From the NCBI RefSeq assembly GCF_017377575.1, contig NZ_JAFREM010000023.1, positions 1 to 64,000 of the forward strand: DNA of 64,000 nt, in the 5' to 3' direction. The translations under genes were made by a program, and so were the position numbers. Within the stretch, counting starts at the first letter, position 1. Each line of letters begins with the position of its first letter. The stretch comes from Candidatus Enterococcus moelleringii. Lineage in GTDB: Bacteria; Bacillota; Bacilli; Lactobacillales; Enterococcaceae. Shown here piece after piece: positions 1 to 11,673 of the stretch. The notes beneath the pieces are model-generated. The model was not told the origin of the DNA, ran no database searches, and saw only the letters and a list, made by a program, of their open reading frames with translations.

Positions 1-235
1 CTTCTATATAATAGAAGCGCCCTACACATTTGGTTTGTTTTATTCGTTCAGTTTTCAAAGGTCTATTCTTGAGTAAATCGTGTGTTTCTCGCTGCATCAG
101 CAACTCTTAAATCTTATCATTTTGCCGACTCGATGTCAACAACTTTTTTGCGTTTTTTTATTTTAAAAAAACAAGTTTGTTGTCTCTCGTTATCAGCGAC
201 TTTATAAAAATACCATAAGTGAAATCATCCGTCAA
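1..235 (-). promoter_or_regulatory. Tandem rRNA-operon promoters and leader, reading out of the left edge
   Basis: Two promoters read leftward on the minus strand. The distal one is TTGACG (230-235), 17 bp, TATTTT (207-212). The proximal one is TTGACA (134-139), 17 bp, TAAGAT (111-116). Downstream lies a CTTTGAAAACTGAACGAA element around 40-62, resembling the boxA-like sequence of lactobacillal rRNA leaders and spacers, and a small CTTCTA/TAGAAG hairpin at 1-17. I infer that a 16S gene starts just beyond the window. A tRNA array is the alternative. The rest, 236-457, is AT-rich with no gene visible; it may act as an UP element and ends in the terminator of the next gene. Confidence 0.7.
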
Positions 236-440
236 TAACTTTTTCGAAAAATATTTTTTGGAGATTTCATCTCGTTGGAACAAATAATAATATAGCAATC
301 TTTGGCTTTTAACGCAACTATAAAATGCAATTTTTTTGAACTTTTTTTCTTACGCGAACGAAATCGCCTAATAGCAAAGTAACGTTCGATTTTAAATCAA
401 AAATAACAAGCGTCTAATGCAATATTTGTCGAAAAATGCG

Positions 441-474
441 TAAAAAAAATCAGCCGATTATTGTTCGGCTGATT
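441..474 (-). terminator. Terminator overlapping the 3' end of the sensor kinase gene
   Basis: Inverted repeat AATCAGCCGA (449-458) and TCGGCTGATT (465-474), followed on the minus strand by a run of T. The upstream arm is made of the last codons of the kinase gene, so the stop codon lies in the hairpin. Confidence 0.8.
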
Positions 475-1966
475 CCTCTTCCATCATCGGAATGAAAATT
501 CTAAAAATTGTCCCTTGTCCAATCGAGCTTTCAACACTGATATGCCCTTTATAGCTTTCAATCAGTTTATGTGCTATGGATAATCCCAGCCCATTTCCGC
601 CTTTTGTTCGCGCACGTGCTTTGTCCACACGGTAAAAGCGATTGAATACTTTGTCAATATCTTCATCAGGAATTCCCTCACCGAAGTCTTGAATGGCAAT
701 TTCGAATTCATTCAATGTCGAAGAAATAGAAATGTGAACTTCTTTACGATCTGTCGAATACTTCACAGCATTATCCATAATGATAATCATAATCTGTTCC
801 AAGTGATTCCGATAAATTTTCAGCTGTCGTTCGTTTTCCAAGTCATCGTCCAAAGTAAAAGTAAATTCTGGGTATAGCAACTTGAAATTATTAAAGACTT
901 GATAAGTTACTTCTTTAGCATTTGATACTTCATTACCATAATAGACATCCACTTGTTCTGCACGGGAGAGATCTAGCATTTCTTGAACTAAACTCTTCAT
1001 GCGTTCAATTTCCTGTAAACTAGCTTGAATCGATTCCTCCAGAATTTCAGGATCATCTTTTCCCCAGCGATTAAGCAGGCTAAGATGCCCTTCAATTACT
1101 GCAACTGGCGTTCGCAGTTCATGCGATACATCTTCTACAAACTGCTCTTGTTGTTTGATATACATGCGAATCCTATCAATGACATCATTAAAGATCATCG
1201 CCAGGTCAGCTAATTCATCATTTGTAGTAATTTCAGGTACATGAACATCTGCTTGTGGGTCTTGGCGGATAATTTCCATCGTATCTCGCAGAATTTTTAC
1301 CGGCTTCAAGAAATAGGATGACAGCAAGAAACCAAGGAAACTGCTTAGCACTAAAGATACGATCTCCAGCACGATCAAGGTGATCAAAAGTTTGCTGCGC
1401 ATTTCATAAAAATCAGACAACTCATAAAAAATCTGGGCATAGCCGATTCGTTCCCGTGTCTCTTTAGAATAAATCGGTTCAATCGATAGAAAACCATTTT
1501 TTTCATCCAAAGTAACAATCGTTGGGCTTTTATGCTCTGTTTGCACCAAAGGATGATAGACTTCCTGTGTTTTAAAAATCAATTTTTCGTCTAAATTATA
1601 GATATCCAATGAGAGCTGCGTCTGACCTAATTCAGCGACAAAACTGTCGATACGCAGCATATTGCCTTCAAGCGTCATATTGCGGTCATACAATGCGTTA
1701 TCTAGATTGGATGACTCGGTTAGCGTACGATATGTATTCACTAAGGTTAGTTCTTCATCCGAGTTGGCTAACCGGGAAGAGACATCTGAAATCGTTTGTT
1801 CAACATTGTTTCGTTCCTTAGCAACAATTAAGTTGATGGAAGATTTGTAGGTAATTACCGCAAAAATGGTAAATACAACGAATATAAAGAAAGAACTTGT
1901 AAAGGCCCACTTAATAGTAAGTGAAGGCCCCTTCAGTTCTCCTTGCTTTTTGAAAAGCTTTCTCAT
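458..1966 (-). CDS. Sensor histidine kinase, LisK/ArlS/EtaS type
   Basis: This 502-residue membrane kinase senses an envelope signal and phosphorylates the response regulator encoded just upstream. It has a transmembrane helix at about 21-43, an extracytoplasmic region of about 145 residues, a second helix near 192-217, then HAMP, HisKA (SHELRTP H-box, near residue 280) and HATPase domains (DNAVKYS N-box, DFGEGIP, GNGLGLS). Its ATG overlaps the regulator's stop codon as ATGA, implying translational coupling. Position next to gnd matches, from memory, the EtaRS locus of E. faecalis, which is related to Listeria LisRK. The family call is firm; the signal is unknown. Confidence 0.9.
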   Translation of the reverse strand: MRKLFKKQGELKGPSLTIKWAFTSSFFIFVVFTIFAVITYKSSINLIVAKERNNVEQTISDVSSRLANSDEELTLVNTYRTLTESSNLDNALYDRNMTLEGNMLRIDSFVAELGQTQLSLDIYNLDEKLIFKTQEVYHPLVQTEHKSPTIVTLDEKNGFLSIEPIYSKETRERIGYAQIFYELSDFYEMRSKLLITLIVLEIVSLVLSSFLGFLLSSYFLKPVKILRDTMEIIRQDPQADVHVPEITTNDELADLAMIFNDVIDRIRMYIKQQEQFVEDVSHELRTPVAVIEGHLSLLNRWGKDDPEILEESIQASLQEIERMKSLVQEMLDLSRAEQVDVYYGNEVSNAKEVTYQVFNNFKLLYPEFTFTLDDDLENERQLKIYRNHLEQIMIIIMDNAVKYSTDRKEVHISISSTLNEFEIAIQDFGEGIPDEDIDKVFNRFYRVDKARARTKGGNGLGLSIAHKLIESYKGHISVESSIGQGTIFRIFIPMMEEESAEQ

Positions 1967-2649
1967 GAGCGCATAACATATCCTGTTCCGCGAACAGTTT
2001 GAATGTAGCTGTCTTCTCCGGTAACATCAATCTTGTTACGCAGATAACGAATATATACGTCGACAACGTTTGTCTCAACTTCAGTTTCATAACCCCAGAC
2101 TTTATTTAATAGGACATCACGAGCTAATACGACATTTACGTTTTCCATTAAGGTCAACAACAGTTCGTATTCACGCTTAGTCAATTCAATAATGTCATTA
2201 CCACGACGAACCACGCGATTTTCTTTTTCGATCGTTAAGTCACGATAAGTAATAGTGGTTTGTTTTGCAACATTTTTGTCGCCTTCAATGTCAATTCGAC
2301 GAAGCAACGCGCGCAAACGGGCTAATAGTTCTTCGATCGCAAATGGTTTAACGATGTAATCATCCGCACCATGGTCTAAGCCAGAAACACGATCAATAAC
2401 AGAGTCTCTCGCAGTCATCATAATAATAGGCGTGTTTTTTACTTGTCTTACGCGACGGCAAACTTCCAAACCGTTTAACTCAGGAAGCATTAAGTCTAAC
2501 AGGATCGCATCCCAGTCGTTTTCTAAAGCTGCTTCTAATCCAGTACGTCCATTATAATGAACATCTGTTTCGTAGCCCTCATGTTTCAACTCAAGTTCTA
2601 CAAACCGAGCTAAGTTTTTTTCATCTTCAATGATTAGAATATTACTCAT
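1963..2649 (-). CDS. Response regulator, OmpR/PhoB family (LisR/ArlR/EtaR type)
   Basis: DNA-binding partner of the kinase gene that follows with a 4-base overlap. An N-terminal receiver domain carries the acidic pocket (IEDE), the phospho-acceptor Asp in LLDLMLPE near residue 53, a TARD switch Thr and a Lys in VKPF. A winged-helix output domain occupies the last 100 residues ([26 protein letters not shown]). I prefer the second of two close ATGs at 2649, since AAGGA then sits 9 bases upstream instead of 3; the first would start at 2655. About 228 residues, the normal family length. Confidence 0.92.
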   Translation of the reverse strand: MSNILIIEDEKNLARFVELELKHEGYETDVHYNGRTGLEAALENDWDAILLDLMLPELNGLEVCRRVRQVKNTPIIMMTARDSVIDRVSGLDHGADDYIVKPFAIEELLARLRALLRRIDIEGDKNVAKQTTITYRDLTIEKENRVVRRGNDIIELTKREYELLLTLMENVNVVLARDVLLNKVWGYETEVETNVVDVYIRYLRNKIDVTGEDSYIQTVRGTGYVMRS

Positions 2650-2743
2650 TCTCATTATTCCTTTCCAAATTGAACTTGCCTAAACCGTCTATTTTAAAGG
2701 TCTAAGCCTTTCAAAGCTACTGTCATTTTATCATGAAATGCCC

Positions 2744-2789
2744 AATAAAAAAACTAGGGACCTCTAAACAGTTAAAAATCCCTAGTTTT
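2744..2789 (-). terminator. Terminator of gnd
   Basis: Stem AAAACTAGGGA (2750-2760) with TCCCTAGTTTT (2779-2789) and a T tract on the minus strand, just after the gnd stop codon. Confidence 0.8.
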
Positions 2790-2796
2790 AGCTTAA

Positions 2797-4218
2797 TTAT
2801 TCTTCATCATACCAGCTGTAGTGGTAAATTCCTTCTTTATCAGTGCGTTCATACGTATGTGCACCAAAATAATCCCTTTGTGCTTGAATCAAGTTAGCAG
2901 GTAAACGTTCTGCCCGGTAAGAATCGTAATAAGCGATTGCTGAAGAGAAGGTTGGAACCGGAATTCCAGCTTGAACAGCAATACTTACAACTTCACGAAC
3001 AGCTGCTTGATACTTGCTGGCTATTTCCTGGAAGTATTCGTCCAGCATCAAGTTTGCAAGATCAACATCTTTTTCATAAGCATCAGTGATTTTTTGCAAG
3101 AAACGAGCACGAATGATACATCCAGCACGCCAAATTTTAGCTATGTCCCCAAATGGCAATTCCCAATCGTACTCTTTAGAAGCGGCACGCAGTTGAGCAA
3201 ATCCTTGCGCATAGCTCATAATTTTGCTGAAGTACAACGCTTCACGGATTTTTTCAACTAGTTCTTCTTTGTCGCCTTCGTACTTGTAAGGAGCTGGTCC
3301 TGATAAAACGCTGCTTGCTGCTACACGTTCTTCTTTGTAAGCAGAAATAAAGCGGGCAAATACCGACTCCGTAATCAAAGGAAGCGGAACACCTAAGTCT
3401 AGAGCACTTTGAGATGTCCATTTACCTGTTCCTTTATTACCAGCCGCATCTAAGATCACGTCAACTACTGGTTTGCCAGTACCTTCGTCATCTTTTCTAG
3501 TTAAGATGTCCGCTGTAATTTCGATCAGGTAGCTGTCTAGTTCCCCTTTGTTCCATTCTGCAAACACGTCAGCCATGTCATCAACAGACAGACCTAATAA
3601 TTGCTGCATCAAGTCATAAGATTCTGCGATTAATTGCATGTCACCATATTCGATTCCATTATGAACCATTTTTACATAATGACCTGCGCCGTTAGCACCG
3701 ATGTAAGTAACACATGGTTCGCCGTCTTCGGCTTTAGCAGCGATTTGTTCAAAAATAGGCGCTACTAGGTCATACGCTTCTTTTTGACCGCCAGGCATCA
3801 TTGAAGGGCCTTCTAGGGCACCTTTCTCTCCGCCAGACACGCCTGTACCGATGAAGTTAATACCAGAGTTAGCTAGTTCTTCATTCCGGCGAATTGTGTC
3901 TTTAAAGAATGTATTTCCGCCATCGATTAATACATCACCTTTATCTAGATGGGGCAACAATTCTTGTATTGTTGCATCCGTTGCTGGACCGGCTTTAACC
4001 ATTAACATAATGCGACGAGGTTTTTCAATCGCATTGACGAATTCCTCAATTGAAAAGGTTGCTTCAAAGTTGCGATCAGGATGTTCATCCACCACTACTT
4101 GTGTTTTTGAGCCTGTACGATTGTACAAGGCAACAGTGTACCCGCGGCTTTCAATGTTAAGAGCTAAATTCTTTCCCATAACGGCCATTCCGACAACACC
4201 AAATTGTGCTTTTGACAT
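2797..4218 (-). CDS. gnd: 6-phosphogluconate dehydrogenase, decarboxylating
   Basis: Cytosolic enzyme of the oxidative pentose phosphate pathway: 6-phosphogluconate plus NADP+ gives ribulose 5-phosphate, CO2 and NADPH. The 473-residue protein opens with the Rossmann motif [13 protein letters not shown] and has the signatures [25 protein letters not shown] and the C-terminal [10 protein letters not shown] place the start at MSKAQF because AGGAGGTATA lies directly upstream; an in-frame extension to 4320 has no ribosome site and crosses the rpmF terminator. A terminator follows the stop. Single-gene unit between rpmF and the two-component pair. Confidence 0.97.
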   Translation of the reverse strand: MSKAQFGVVGMAVMGKNLALNIESRGYTVALYNRTGSKTQVVVDEHPDRNFEATFSIEEFVNAIEKPRRIMLMVKAGPATDATIQELLPHLDKGDVLIDGGNTFFKDTIRRNEELANSGINFIGTGVSGGEKGALEGPSMMPGGQKEAYDLVAPIFEQIAAKAEDGEPCVTYIGANGAGHYVKMVHNGIEYGDMQLIAESYDLMQQLLGLSVDDMADVFAEWNKGELDSYLIEITADILTRKDDEGTGKPVVDVILDAAGNKGTGKWTSQSALDLGVPLPLITESVFARFISAYKEERVAASSVLSGPAPYKYEGDKEELVEKIREALYFSKIMSYAQGFAQLRAASKEYDWELPFGDIAKIWRAGCIIRARFLQKITDAYEKDVDLANLMLDEYFQEIASKYQAAVREVVSIAVQAGIPVPTFSSAIAYYDSYRAERLPANLIQAQRDYFGAHTYERTDKEGIYHYSWYDEE

Positions 4219-4300
4219 AATATACCTCCTAATTATTCCACTATCCTTTACATTATAGCCTAAGGTACAAAAAATGAAAAAGGAATTGTGCGCAATACAT

Positions 4301-4341
4301 AAAAAACCCCAAGACTCCATGGTTAGTCTTGAGGTTTTTCG
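4301..4341 (-). terminator. Terminator of yceD-rpmF
   Basis: Imperfect stem with the paired core CAAGACT/AGTCTTG flanked by AAAACC and GGTTTT, then T residues on the minus strand, 25 bases after the rpmF stop. Confidence 0.75.
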
Positions 4342-4364
4342 CTTTTTCTATCATTAAAAAGCTA

Positions 4365-4544
4365 TTATGCTTCTTTAGACATAACATCTTTTCCATCGTA
4401 GTGGCCGCAGTTGGCACACACGTGATGACTCTTCTTCATTTCACCACAGTTTGGACATTCGTTCAAACCTTTGATGGTTAATTTGTAATGAGTACGACGT
4501 TTTGCTTTTTTTGCTTTTGATGTTCTTCTTGCTGGTACTGCCAT
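4365..4544 (-). CDS. rpmF: 50S ribosomal protein L32
   Basis: Small zinc-ribbon protein of the large ribosomal subunit, 59 residues, beginning [17 protein letters not shown]. The basic N-terminal tail is followed by a CPNC and a CANC pair, which makes this the four-Cys, zinc-binding form and not the Cys-free paralogue used under zinc limitation. AGGAGGTGTAAC precedes the ATG. It lies 63 bases after yceD in the widely conserved yceD-rpmF order, and a strong terminator follows. Confidence 0.97.
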   Translation of the reverse strand: MAVPARRTSKAKKAKRRTHYKLTIKGLNECPNCGEMKKSHHVCANCGHYDGKDVMSKEA

Positions 4545-4607
4545 TGGTGTTACACCTCCTTGTAAAAATGAAGTATCTTAAAATAGATACATTTTATTCC
4601 AATCTTA

Positions 4608-5153
4608 CTAATTATCTTCTTCATTGAAAAGCTCAGATAACTTTGCAAGACGAGGATCAATTGTTTTTGCTTGCTCCTTTTTCGCAAGGTATTCTTCTTC
4701 AGAGACGACTTGCCAGTCATTACCCTTAGGTAAATCCTTAGCATCTTTCTCTTCATCCGTTAATACCTGCAGCGGAATCGCCAGCAGTATGTTGTCTTCC
4801 ACAGAGTCCGTCAAGTCGATAGTGTCACTGTCTAACACAATGATTTCTTCTTCACGGTCATCTACCTGCGCCGACCATTGCTCTTGTGTCATGAATAGTT
4901 CATCCACAGAAAGATCAAGCGGCAGATCGACTGGTTCAAGTGAACGGGAAGATGGAACAGTTACAGTCGTCGTTAACCGATAATGTAAAATATATTCTTT
5001 TTTCCCGACAGACAAAATTCCTGTAACTTTTACAGGTGCTACTGCCAAAATTTCTGAATCACGTTGTTTTAACGATTCGCTGACATCCATTGTATCGGAA
5101 AAATTCAACGGTTCGTCTTGATAACGACGCAATTCTATAATGGACCATTTCAT
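4608..5153 (-). CDS. DUF177/YceD family protein
   Basis: A 181-residue acidic cytosolic protein of the DUF177 (YceD) family, nearly always encoded directly before rpmF. Homologues are implicated in 23S rRNA or ribosome assembly. Visible features are the N-terminal strand region (MKWSIIELRRY), a central VKVTGILSVGKKEYILHYRL segment and the family C-terminus DPRLAKLSELF. It lacks the Cys pairs seen in some members. AGAGGTGATGAATA precedes the start. The family call rests on sequence and on synteny with rpmF. Confidence 0.88.
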   Translation of the reverse strand: MKWSIIELRRYQDEPLNFSDTMDVSESLKQRDSEILAVAPVKVTGILSVGKKEYILHYRLTTTVTVPSSRSLEPVDLPLDLSVDELFMTQEQWSAQVDDREEEIIVLDSDTIDLTDSVEDNILLAIPLQVLTDEEKDAKDLPKGNDWQVVSEEEYLAKKEQAKTIDPRLAKLSELFNEEDN

Positions 5154-5285
5154 TATTCATCACCTCTAAGCAACAATCGATATTATACAGGTTGAAAATT
5201 TGCTTGTCAATGAAATTTTCTTGACACCTCGAAAAAAACTGTCATTATCACGTTTCCAAGCTGTTATTTATGAAAACAAGCGAAA

Positions 5286-5321
5286 AGGGCGAACCAATTT
5301 TTACTTGGTCCACCCCCTAAA
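5286..5321 (-). terminator. Probable pyk terminator
   Basis: Imperfect GC-rich hairpin built on GGACCAA/TTGGTTC followed by TTTT on the minus strand, 10-40 bases after the pyk stop codon. Confidence 0.5.
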
Positions 5322-5329
5322 AGATAACC

Positions 5330-7114
5330 TTAGATTGCTGTTGTTTCTCCACGGTATACAATACCACGGCGAGGGTCAACAGTGACTAATTCGCCATCAA
5401 CGATTGTTGAGGTAGCATCTTTAGCACCTACAATAACTGGAACATCTTGCGCAATTCCCACTACCGCAGCATGTGAAGTCAATCCGCCTTCTTCAACGAT
5501 TAAAGCCGCTGCTTTTTCAATTGCAGGCATGTATTCTTTATCAGTTGTTGGAACAACTAGAACCATACCTTCTTTTGCGTTTTTCACAGCTTCTTCAGCA
5601 GAAGATGCAACAACTGCATTAGCTACAACTGTTTTTTCACCTACACCTTGAGCTTCCAACAATTTAGAACCAATCAATTGGATCTTCATAACGTTAGTAG
5701 TTCCACGTTCACCAACTGGAACACCAGCAGTGATTAGGATCAAGTCGCCTTCTTCAGCAAAGCCTAATTCTACAGCTTTCTTAGTTGCAAGGTCGAACAT
5801 TTCGTCAGTTGTTGTTGGTTTTTCAGCAACAGTTGGGTAAACACCCCAGTTTAACATCAAACCACGTTTTGTGCGTTCATCAAAGGTTACAGCCAAGATG
5901 TCTGCATCTGGACGGTATTTAGAGATCATTTTTGCCGTGTGGCCTGATTCAGTAGCTGCTACAATTGTTTTAACGCCTAAGTTGTGCGCAGCGCGAGCAA
6001 CGGATAAGCTGACTGTTTCAGTTACATCTGTTTTATCAAATTCATTGATTTGGAAAGTACCCATTTCTTCAAGAGCTTTTTCTGCTTCTTGGTCAATACG
6101 AGCCATTGTTGCTACAGCTTCTACTGGGTAGTCGCCGTTTGCTGATTCACCTGAAAGCATTGTTGCATCTGTTCCGTCAAATACAGCGTTGGCCACGTCA
6201 GAAGCTTCGGCACGTGTAGGACGTGGGTTGCTTTGCATAGATTCCAACATTTGAGTTGCTGTGATGACTGATTTACCAGCAGCGTTACATTTTTTGATGA
6301 TTGATTTTTGAACCATTGGAACTTCTTCCGCTGGAATTTCAACACCCATGTCGCCACGAGCAACCATGATACCATCAGAAACTTTTAGGATTTCATCGAT
6401 ATTATCGATACCTTCTTGAGATTCGATTTTAGAGAAGATTTGTACATGGTTCATGTCTTTTTCTTCTAAAATTTCACGAATTTCTAAAACGTCTTGTGCT
6501 TTACGTACAAAGCTGGCAGCGATGAAGTCGATATCGTTGTCTAAACCAAAACGAATGTCTTCAGCATCTTTTTCAGTAATCCCTGGCAAGCTGATAGATA
6601 CTCCTGGTGCGTTAACACCTTTTCGTGATCCAAGCATTCCAGCATTTTTAACGACTACTACTAATTCACGATTGGCAGCATCTTTTTCAACGATTTCCAT
6701 GTCAATTAAGCCATCATCGAATAAAACGTGTCCGCCTACGTGAACATCGTCGAACAAACCTGGGTAAGTAACCGCGATTTTTTCTTTTGAACCTTTGAAT
6801 TCAGGATCCATAGAAATTCGTGTTTGATCTCCAACGTTAAATTGAATATATCCAGCGCGACCGTAGTCAGCATCAGTTGTGTCTTGAACAGTTGTACGGA
6901 TTTCCGCACCTTTTGTATCTAAAAGAATACCGACGTCTTTTCCAGTTTTCTTAACAGCTTCACGAACTAAAGTCATACGACTTAATTGTTCTTCGTGGTC
7001 ACCGTGAGAAAAGTTGAAACGAAAGACATTTGCACCAGCCTCGATCAATTCAGAGATGATTTCAAGTGTATTACTTGCTGGTCCTAATGTACTAACGATT
7101 TTTGTTTTTTTCAT
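5330..7114 (-). CDS. pyk: Pyruvate kinase with C-terminal PEP-utilising domain
   Basis: Last step of glycolysis: PEP plus ADP gives pyruvate and ATP. At 594 residues it is longer than the E. coli enzymes because it carries the extra C-terminal PEP-utilising mobile domain found in Bacillus and lactobacillal enzymes (GLTSHAAVVGIAQDVPVIVG, about residues 545-565). The catalytic barrel shows KTKIVSTLGPAS, FRFNFSHG, the active-site segment IFSKIES and MVARGDMGVE. It follows pfkA by 70 bases on the same strand, so dnaE, pfkA and pyk probably share transcripts. Confidence 0.97.
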   Translation of the reverse strand: MKKTKIVSTLGPASNTLEIISELIEAGANVFRFNFSHGDHEEQLSRMTLVREAVKKTGKDVGILLDTKGAEIRTTVQDTTDADYGRAGYIQFNVGDQTRISMDPEFKGSKEKIAVTYPGLFDDVHVGGHVLFDDGLIDMEIVEKDAANRELVVVVKNAGMLGSRKGVNAPGVSISLPGITEKDAEDIRFGLDNDIDFIAASFVRKAQDVLEIREILEEKDMNHVQIFSKIESQEGIDNIDEILKVSDGIMVARGDMGVEIPAEEVPMVQKSIIKKCNAAGKSVITATQMLESMQSNPRPTRAEASDVANAVFDGTDATMLSGESANGDYPVEAVATMARIDQEAEKALEEMGTFQINEFDKTDVTETVSLSVARAAHNLGVKTIVAATESGHTAKMISKYRPDADILAVTFDERTKRGLMLNWGVYPTVAEKPTTTDEMFDLATKKAVELGFAEEGDLILITAGVPVGERGTTNVMKIQLIGSKLLEAQGVGEKTVVANAVVASSAEEAVKNAKEGMVLVVPTTDKEYMPAIEKAAALIVEEGGLTSHAAVVGIAQDVPVIVGAKDATSTIVDGELVTVDPRRGIVYRGETTAI

Positions 7115-7184
7115 GTATAAACGCTCCTATTCTTGTTGTATTACTTTTATAACAAATAGCTTTTACGCTACTTCATTAACGAGA

Positions 7185-8156
<972 letters not shown>

Positions 8157-8284
8157 TCAAAAAATTATTGATCAAGCATTGTTCTTAATTCATGGTACAT
8201 TCTACCATCAAAGCAACCAAAAGTCTTGGAAAGTTCATGGGAAAGTCCGATATACCTGAAAAAAGTTTTGAAAGTTACAAGAAA

Positions 8285-11200
8285 TCACTGTAATACGACG
8301 TTTTTATCCCCCAATATGTCACGTAAATCCATCAACAATTGCGTATTACGCCCTATCCAAAAATCTTTTCCTAACACAATCTTTCGGCGATCTTTCTCGA
8401 AATATATGACCACTGGGATGTTGCCGGGAGCGGTTTTTAATTTTTCAGCAATTTCCTGTTGCAGGATGCGACTATCCTGATTATCCGCTACCCGTAAATA
8501 AAGAATTTCCTCAGATAAACTTTCTTCTATTGTATCAGCAGGCTCAAAGCTTTCTACCAACATTTGTAAGGCTTGATCGTAACGACTTTTTTCAATTTTT
8601 CCAGATACGAGGTATACTTGCTCCAATTGAAGATCGTTGCGAATTCTACGGTAAAGCACTGGAAAAACGGTCAAGGACAATTCGCCGCTTTGGTCGTTGC
8701 CGTCCAAAAAGGCCATCTGTTCGCCCTTTTTCGTTCGAATCTCACGCAGGTCCTTTAAGTAGATTAACATTGTTGCGTTCTGACCCGCCAGAATATCGCT
8801 CACTAAACGAATATTTTTTTGCCTTTTAATTTTTGGATAGTTTTCAGTTGGGTGTCCTGAGACATACAGTCCTAAATACTTTTCTTCATAATCCAATTTT
8901 TCCGCTAGCGAGTATTCCGGAACCTCTTGCTCTTTCAGACTCATTACATCTAGTAACGAATCACTGCCACCACTGTATAGAACGTTTTGAATTTTGCCTC
9001 CCAACTCTGCTTTCAGCTGACGGCGATTGCCATGAAGGCCGTCAAAAGCACCGACCACGATTAATGGTTCAATGTATTCCGTTTTTAGCCACCGTTCTTC
9101 AATTCTCAGCAAAAAATCGTCTAGTGATTTATAAGCTCCATGCTTTTTGCGTTCCGCCATAACATTGGCGACGTAATCACGGCGAACTCCTTTAATCGCA
9201 TCCAAACCAAAACGGATCGTATTTTTTTCTACTAATGTGAAACTATAGTAGCTCTTGTTAATATCCGGGGCTAACAACTGGACTCCCGCCCGGTTCGCCT
9301 CTACTATATACTCCCGCATCTTTTTAGCATCGTTACGAACTGACTGGAGCAGCGCTGTATAAAACGGCCCTGGATAATGAACCTTCAGATAAGCCATCTG
9401 ATATCCGACAAAGGAATAAGCAAAAGCATGAGATCGGTTAAAACCGTAGTTGGCGAAACGGTCGATATAGTCATAGACTTCTTCTGCACTCTTTTGGGTA
9501 TAGCCTTGCTCAACTGCTCCGGATACAAAGTGACGTCTCTCTTCATCTAATAAATCTTTTTTCTTTTTACTAACGGCTCTCCGCAAGATATCTGCCTGAC
9601 CTAAACTGAAGCCGGCCATTTTAGCGGCCACCTGCATAATCTGTTCCTGGTAAACGATAATGCCATACGTATTTTCCAAAATCGGCTTTAGGGATTCTTC
9701 TGGATATTGTATAGCCTCTTTTCCTTTTTTACGGGCAATAAAGTGGTCGATATTTTGCATCGGACCTGGTCGGTACAGCGCATTAACGGCAGCAATATCT
9801 TCGATTGAAGTAGGACCTAAGCGACGCAGCACATTGCGGATACCAGCAGATTCAAATTGGAATACCCCGCTGGTTTCTCCTCGTTGGAAAAGCGCTAAGG
9901 TTTCTGGATCGTCTAAGGGAATCTGCTTTAAGTTGATCTCTTCTTGATAGACTTTTTTGATGTTGCGCAAGGCGGTATCAATGATAGATAAGTTCCGCAG
10001 ACCCAGAAAATCCATCTTCAATAACCCAATTGTCTCTACATCGCTCATGGTAAATTGGGTTAGCAAAATGTCTTCTGCGCCATTTTGCAATGGGACAATC
10101 GGTATTAATTCTTGATCACTGATCACTACTCCGGCAGCATGGGTGGACACGTGTCTTGGTAGTCCTTCTAAGCTAAGGGCTGTTTCGAACATCAATTGAC
10201 TTCTAGGATCAGCATTTACCAGACGCTTCAAGGTTTCTGATTGGTCATAGGCCTCCGCCAAAGTAATTTTTAACTGATTGGGGATAGCTTTGGACCAGCG
10301 ATTGGCTTCACTTTGCGACAAACCAAAAACCCGACCAACATCCCGCAACACCATTTTCGCCGCCATCGTACCAAAAGTAGCAATTTGCGCCACATGGAAA
10401 CGACCGTACTTTTCCTTGACGTAATGCAAAATTTCGTTCCGGCGATTATCGGGAATATCCAAATCAATATCTGGCATGCTGAAGCGCTCGGGATTCAAAA
10501 AACGTTCAAATAGTAAATCATACTGGATCGGATCGACGTCGGTGATTGACAGGACATAAGCAACCAACGAACCTGCGGCTGATCCCCGCCCAGCTCCAGT
10601 GACAATTTTATTGCGATGGGCGTAATCCATGACATCCCAGACGATTAGAAAATAATCATCAAAGCCCATGGTATGTATGATGGATAACTCTTTAGTCAAA
10701 CGTTCCTGATAAATTGCAGAGACCTCGTCCACTCTCAAGGGCAGACTTTCCCAGCAGAGCTCTTCTAGAAAGTCTTTAGCTGTTTGTTGCTGAGGAAGCG
10801 GATAATGAGGCAGCAGTTTTTGATGCAGCGGAATATCCAGCTGACAACTGTCTGCTAAGAAAACTGCATTGTTAATTGCTTCTGTGTGCTTGGTCTCTTC
10901 AAAGTGCTGACGAAGCTGTTCTTCTGATAATAAGTAGCTGTCACCGCTTTTGGCGACTATTGCATCCCTAGTTAGCTGAGTCCCTGCCTGGATATTTTGC
11001 ATGACATCGATAGCAAAAGCTTCTTCTGGCTTGGAATATCTCACTTCATGTATGGCAGCCAAAGGTAATTGGTAGTCTCGGCTCAAAGCATGGGCTTGAT
11101 CAGTATTGGTTAAGGAACAGCCTAAAAATATATTCTCAGGAAGATGTTTTTTTACTTCGTCTAAGACCGCAGCAGTATCCCCATCTAATGGGAGCTTGCT

Positions 11201-11572
11201 GATGGGCAACACCATCATTAAGTGCTGCGGGTTGATGATATAATCAACTAAGTGCAGCGTCTTTTCTTCCGTCATTCTTTGAGTGGAAAGACGCATTAAT
11301 TCTTGATAACCGATTAAATCTTTAGCATACAGAAGGATGATAAAGTTCTCTTCTGACTGAGACATTACATCCAGCTCTAGGCCGATAATCGGTTTTATTT
11401 GCTGCTGTTTGCAGGCTTGATAAAATTCAACTGCCCCATGCAAGACATGCTCATCCGTTAGAGCTAGCGTTTGATAGCCTTTTTCTTTGGCCTTTTGAAC
11501 ATACTCGGAGATGGTCAAAGTACTTTGCAGCAGCGAATAGGAAGTTTTTGTATATAGTTGTGGAAAATTCAT
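8285..11572 (-). CDS. dnaE: DNA polymerase III alpha subunit, DnaE type
   Basis: Replicative C-family polymerase of 1095 residues; Firmicutes use it with PolC, mainly to extend primers on the lagging strand. The N-terminal PHP domain (YSLLQSTLTISE, LALTDEHVLHG) is followed by the palm with the catalytic aspartates in SMPDIDLDIPDNRR, fingers, the helix-hairpin-helix region (GLDAIKGVRRD) and an OB fold (ATMLIYLKDLREIRTKKGE). There is no inserted exonuclease domain, which separates it from PolC. AGGAGGAGCCT precedes the ATG. The downstream 137 bases probably hold the pfkA promoter. Confidence 0.96.
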   Translation of the reverse strand: MNFPQLYTKTSYSLLQSTLTISEYVQKAKEKGYQTLALTDEHVLHGAVEFYQACKQQQIKPIIGLELDVMSQSEENFIILLYAKDLIGYQELMRLSTQRMTEEKTLHLVDYIINPQHLMMVLPISKLPLDGDTAAVLDEVKKHLPENIFLGCSLTNTDQAHALSRDYQLPLAAIHEVRYSKPEEAFAIDVMQNIQAGTQLTRDAIVAKSGDSYLLSEEQLRQHFEETKHTEAINNAVFLADSCQLDIPLHQKLLPHYPLPQQQTAKDFLEELCWESLPLRVDEVSAIYQERLTKELSIIHTMGFDDYFLIVWDVMDYAHRNKIVTGAGRGSAAGSLVAYVLSITDVDPIQYDLLFERFLNPERFSMPDIDLDIPDNRRNEILHYVKEKYGRFHVAQIATFGTMAAKMVLRDVGRVFGLSQSEANRWSKAIPNQLKITLAEAYDQSETLKRLVNADPRSQLMFETALSLEGLPRHVSTHAAGVVISDQELIPIVPLQNGAEDILLTQFTMSDVETIGLLKMDFLGLRNLSIIDTALRNIKKVYQEEINLKQIPLDDPETLALFQRGETSGVFQFESAGIRNVLRRLGPTSIEDIAAVNALYRPGPMQNIDHFIARKKGKEAIQYPEESLKPILENTYGIIVYQEQIMQVAAKMAGFSLGQADILRRAVSKKKKDLLDEERRHFVSGAVEQGYTQKSAEEVYDYIDRFANYGFNRSHAFAYSFVGYQMAYLKVHYPGPFYTALLQSVRNDAKKMREYIVEANRAGVQLLAPDINKSYYSFTLVEKNTIRFGLDAIKGVRRDYVANVMAERKKHGAYKSLDDFLLRIEERWLKTEYIEPLIVVGAFDGLHGNRRQLKAELGGKIQNVLYSGGSDSLLDVMSLKEQEVPEYSLAEKLDYEEKYLGLYVSGHPTENYPKIKRQKNIRLVSDILAGQNATMLIYLKDLREIRTKKGEQMAFLDGNDQSGELSLTVFPVLYRRIRNDLQLEQVYLVSGKIEKSRYDQALQMLVESFEPADTIEESLSEEILYLRVADNQDSRILQQEIAEKLKTAPGNIPVVIYFEKDRRKIVLGKDFWIGRNTQLLMDLRDILGDKNVVLQ

Positions 11573-11610
11573 AGGCTCCTCCTGCTAAACTCTTTTTATG
11601 AAGACTTTTC

Positions 11611-11638
11611 TTTACATTTTTCAAAAAAATGCTAAACT
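11611..11638 (+). promoter_or_regulatory. Promoter of the small DUF2929 membrane gene
   Basis: TTTACA (11611-11616), 16 bp, TAAACT (11633-11638), about 36 bases before the start codon. Confidence 0.55.
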
Positions 11639-11673
11639 AGTGCTAGAAATCGACACGAAAAGAGGTGTTCTTA

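Noticed and set aside
6121-6375. Frames opposite or within pyk, gnd, dnaE and other core genes
   Set aside because: All lie inside well-supported genes in other frames, lack ribosome sites and show biased composition.
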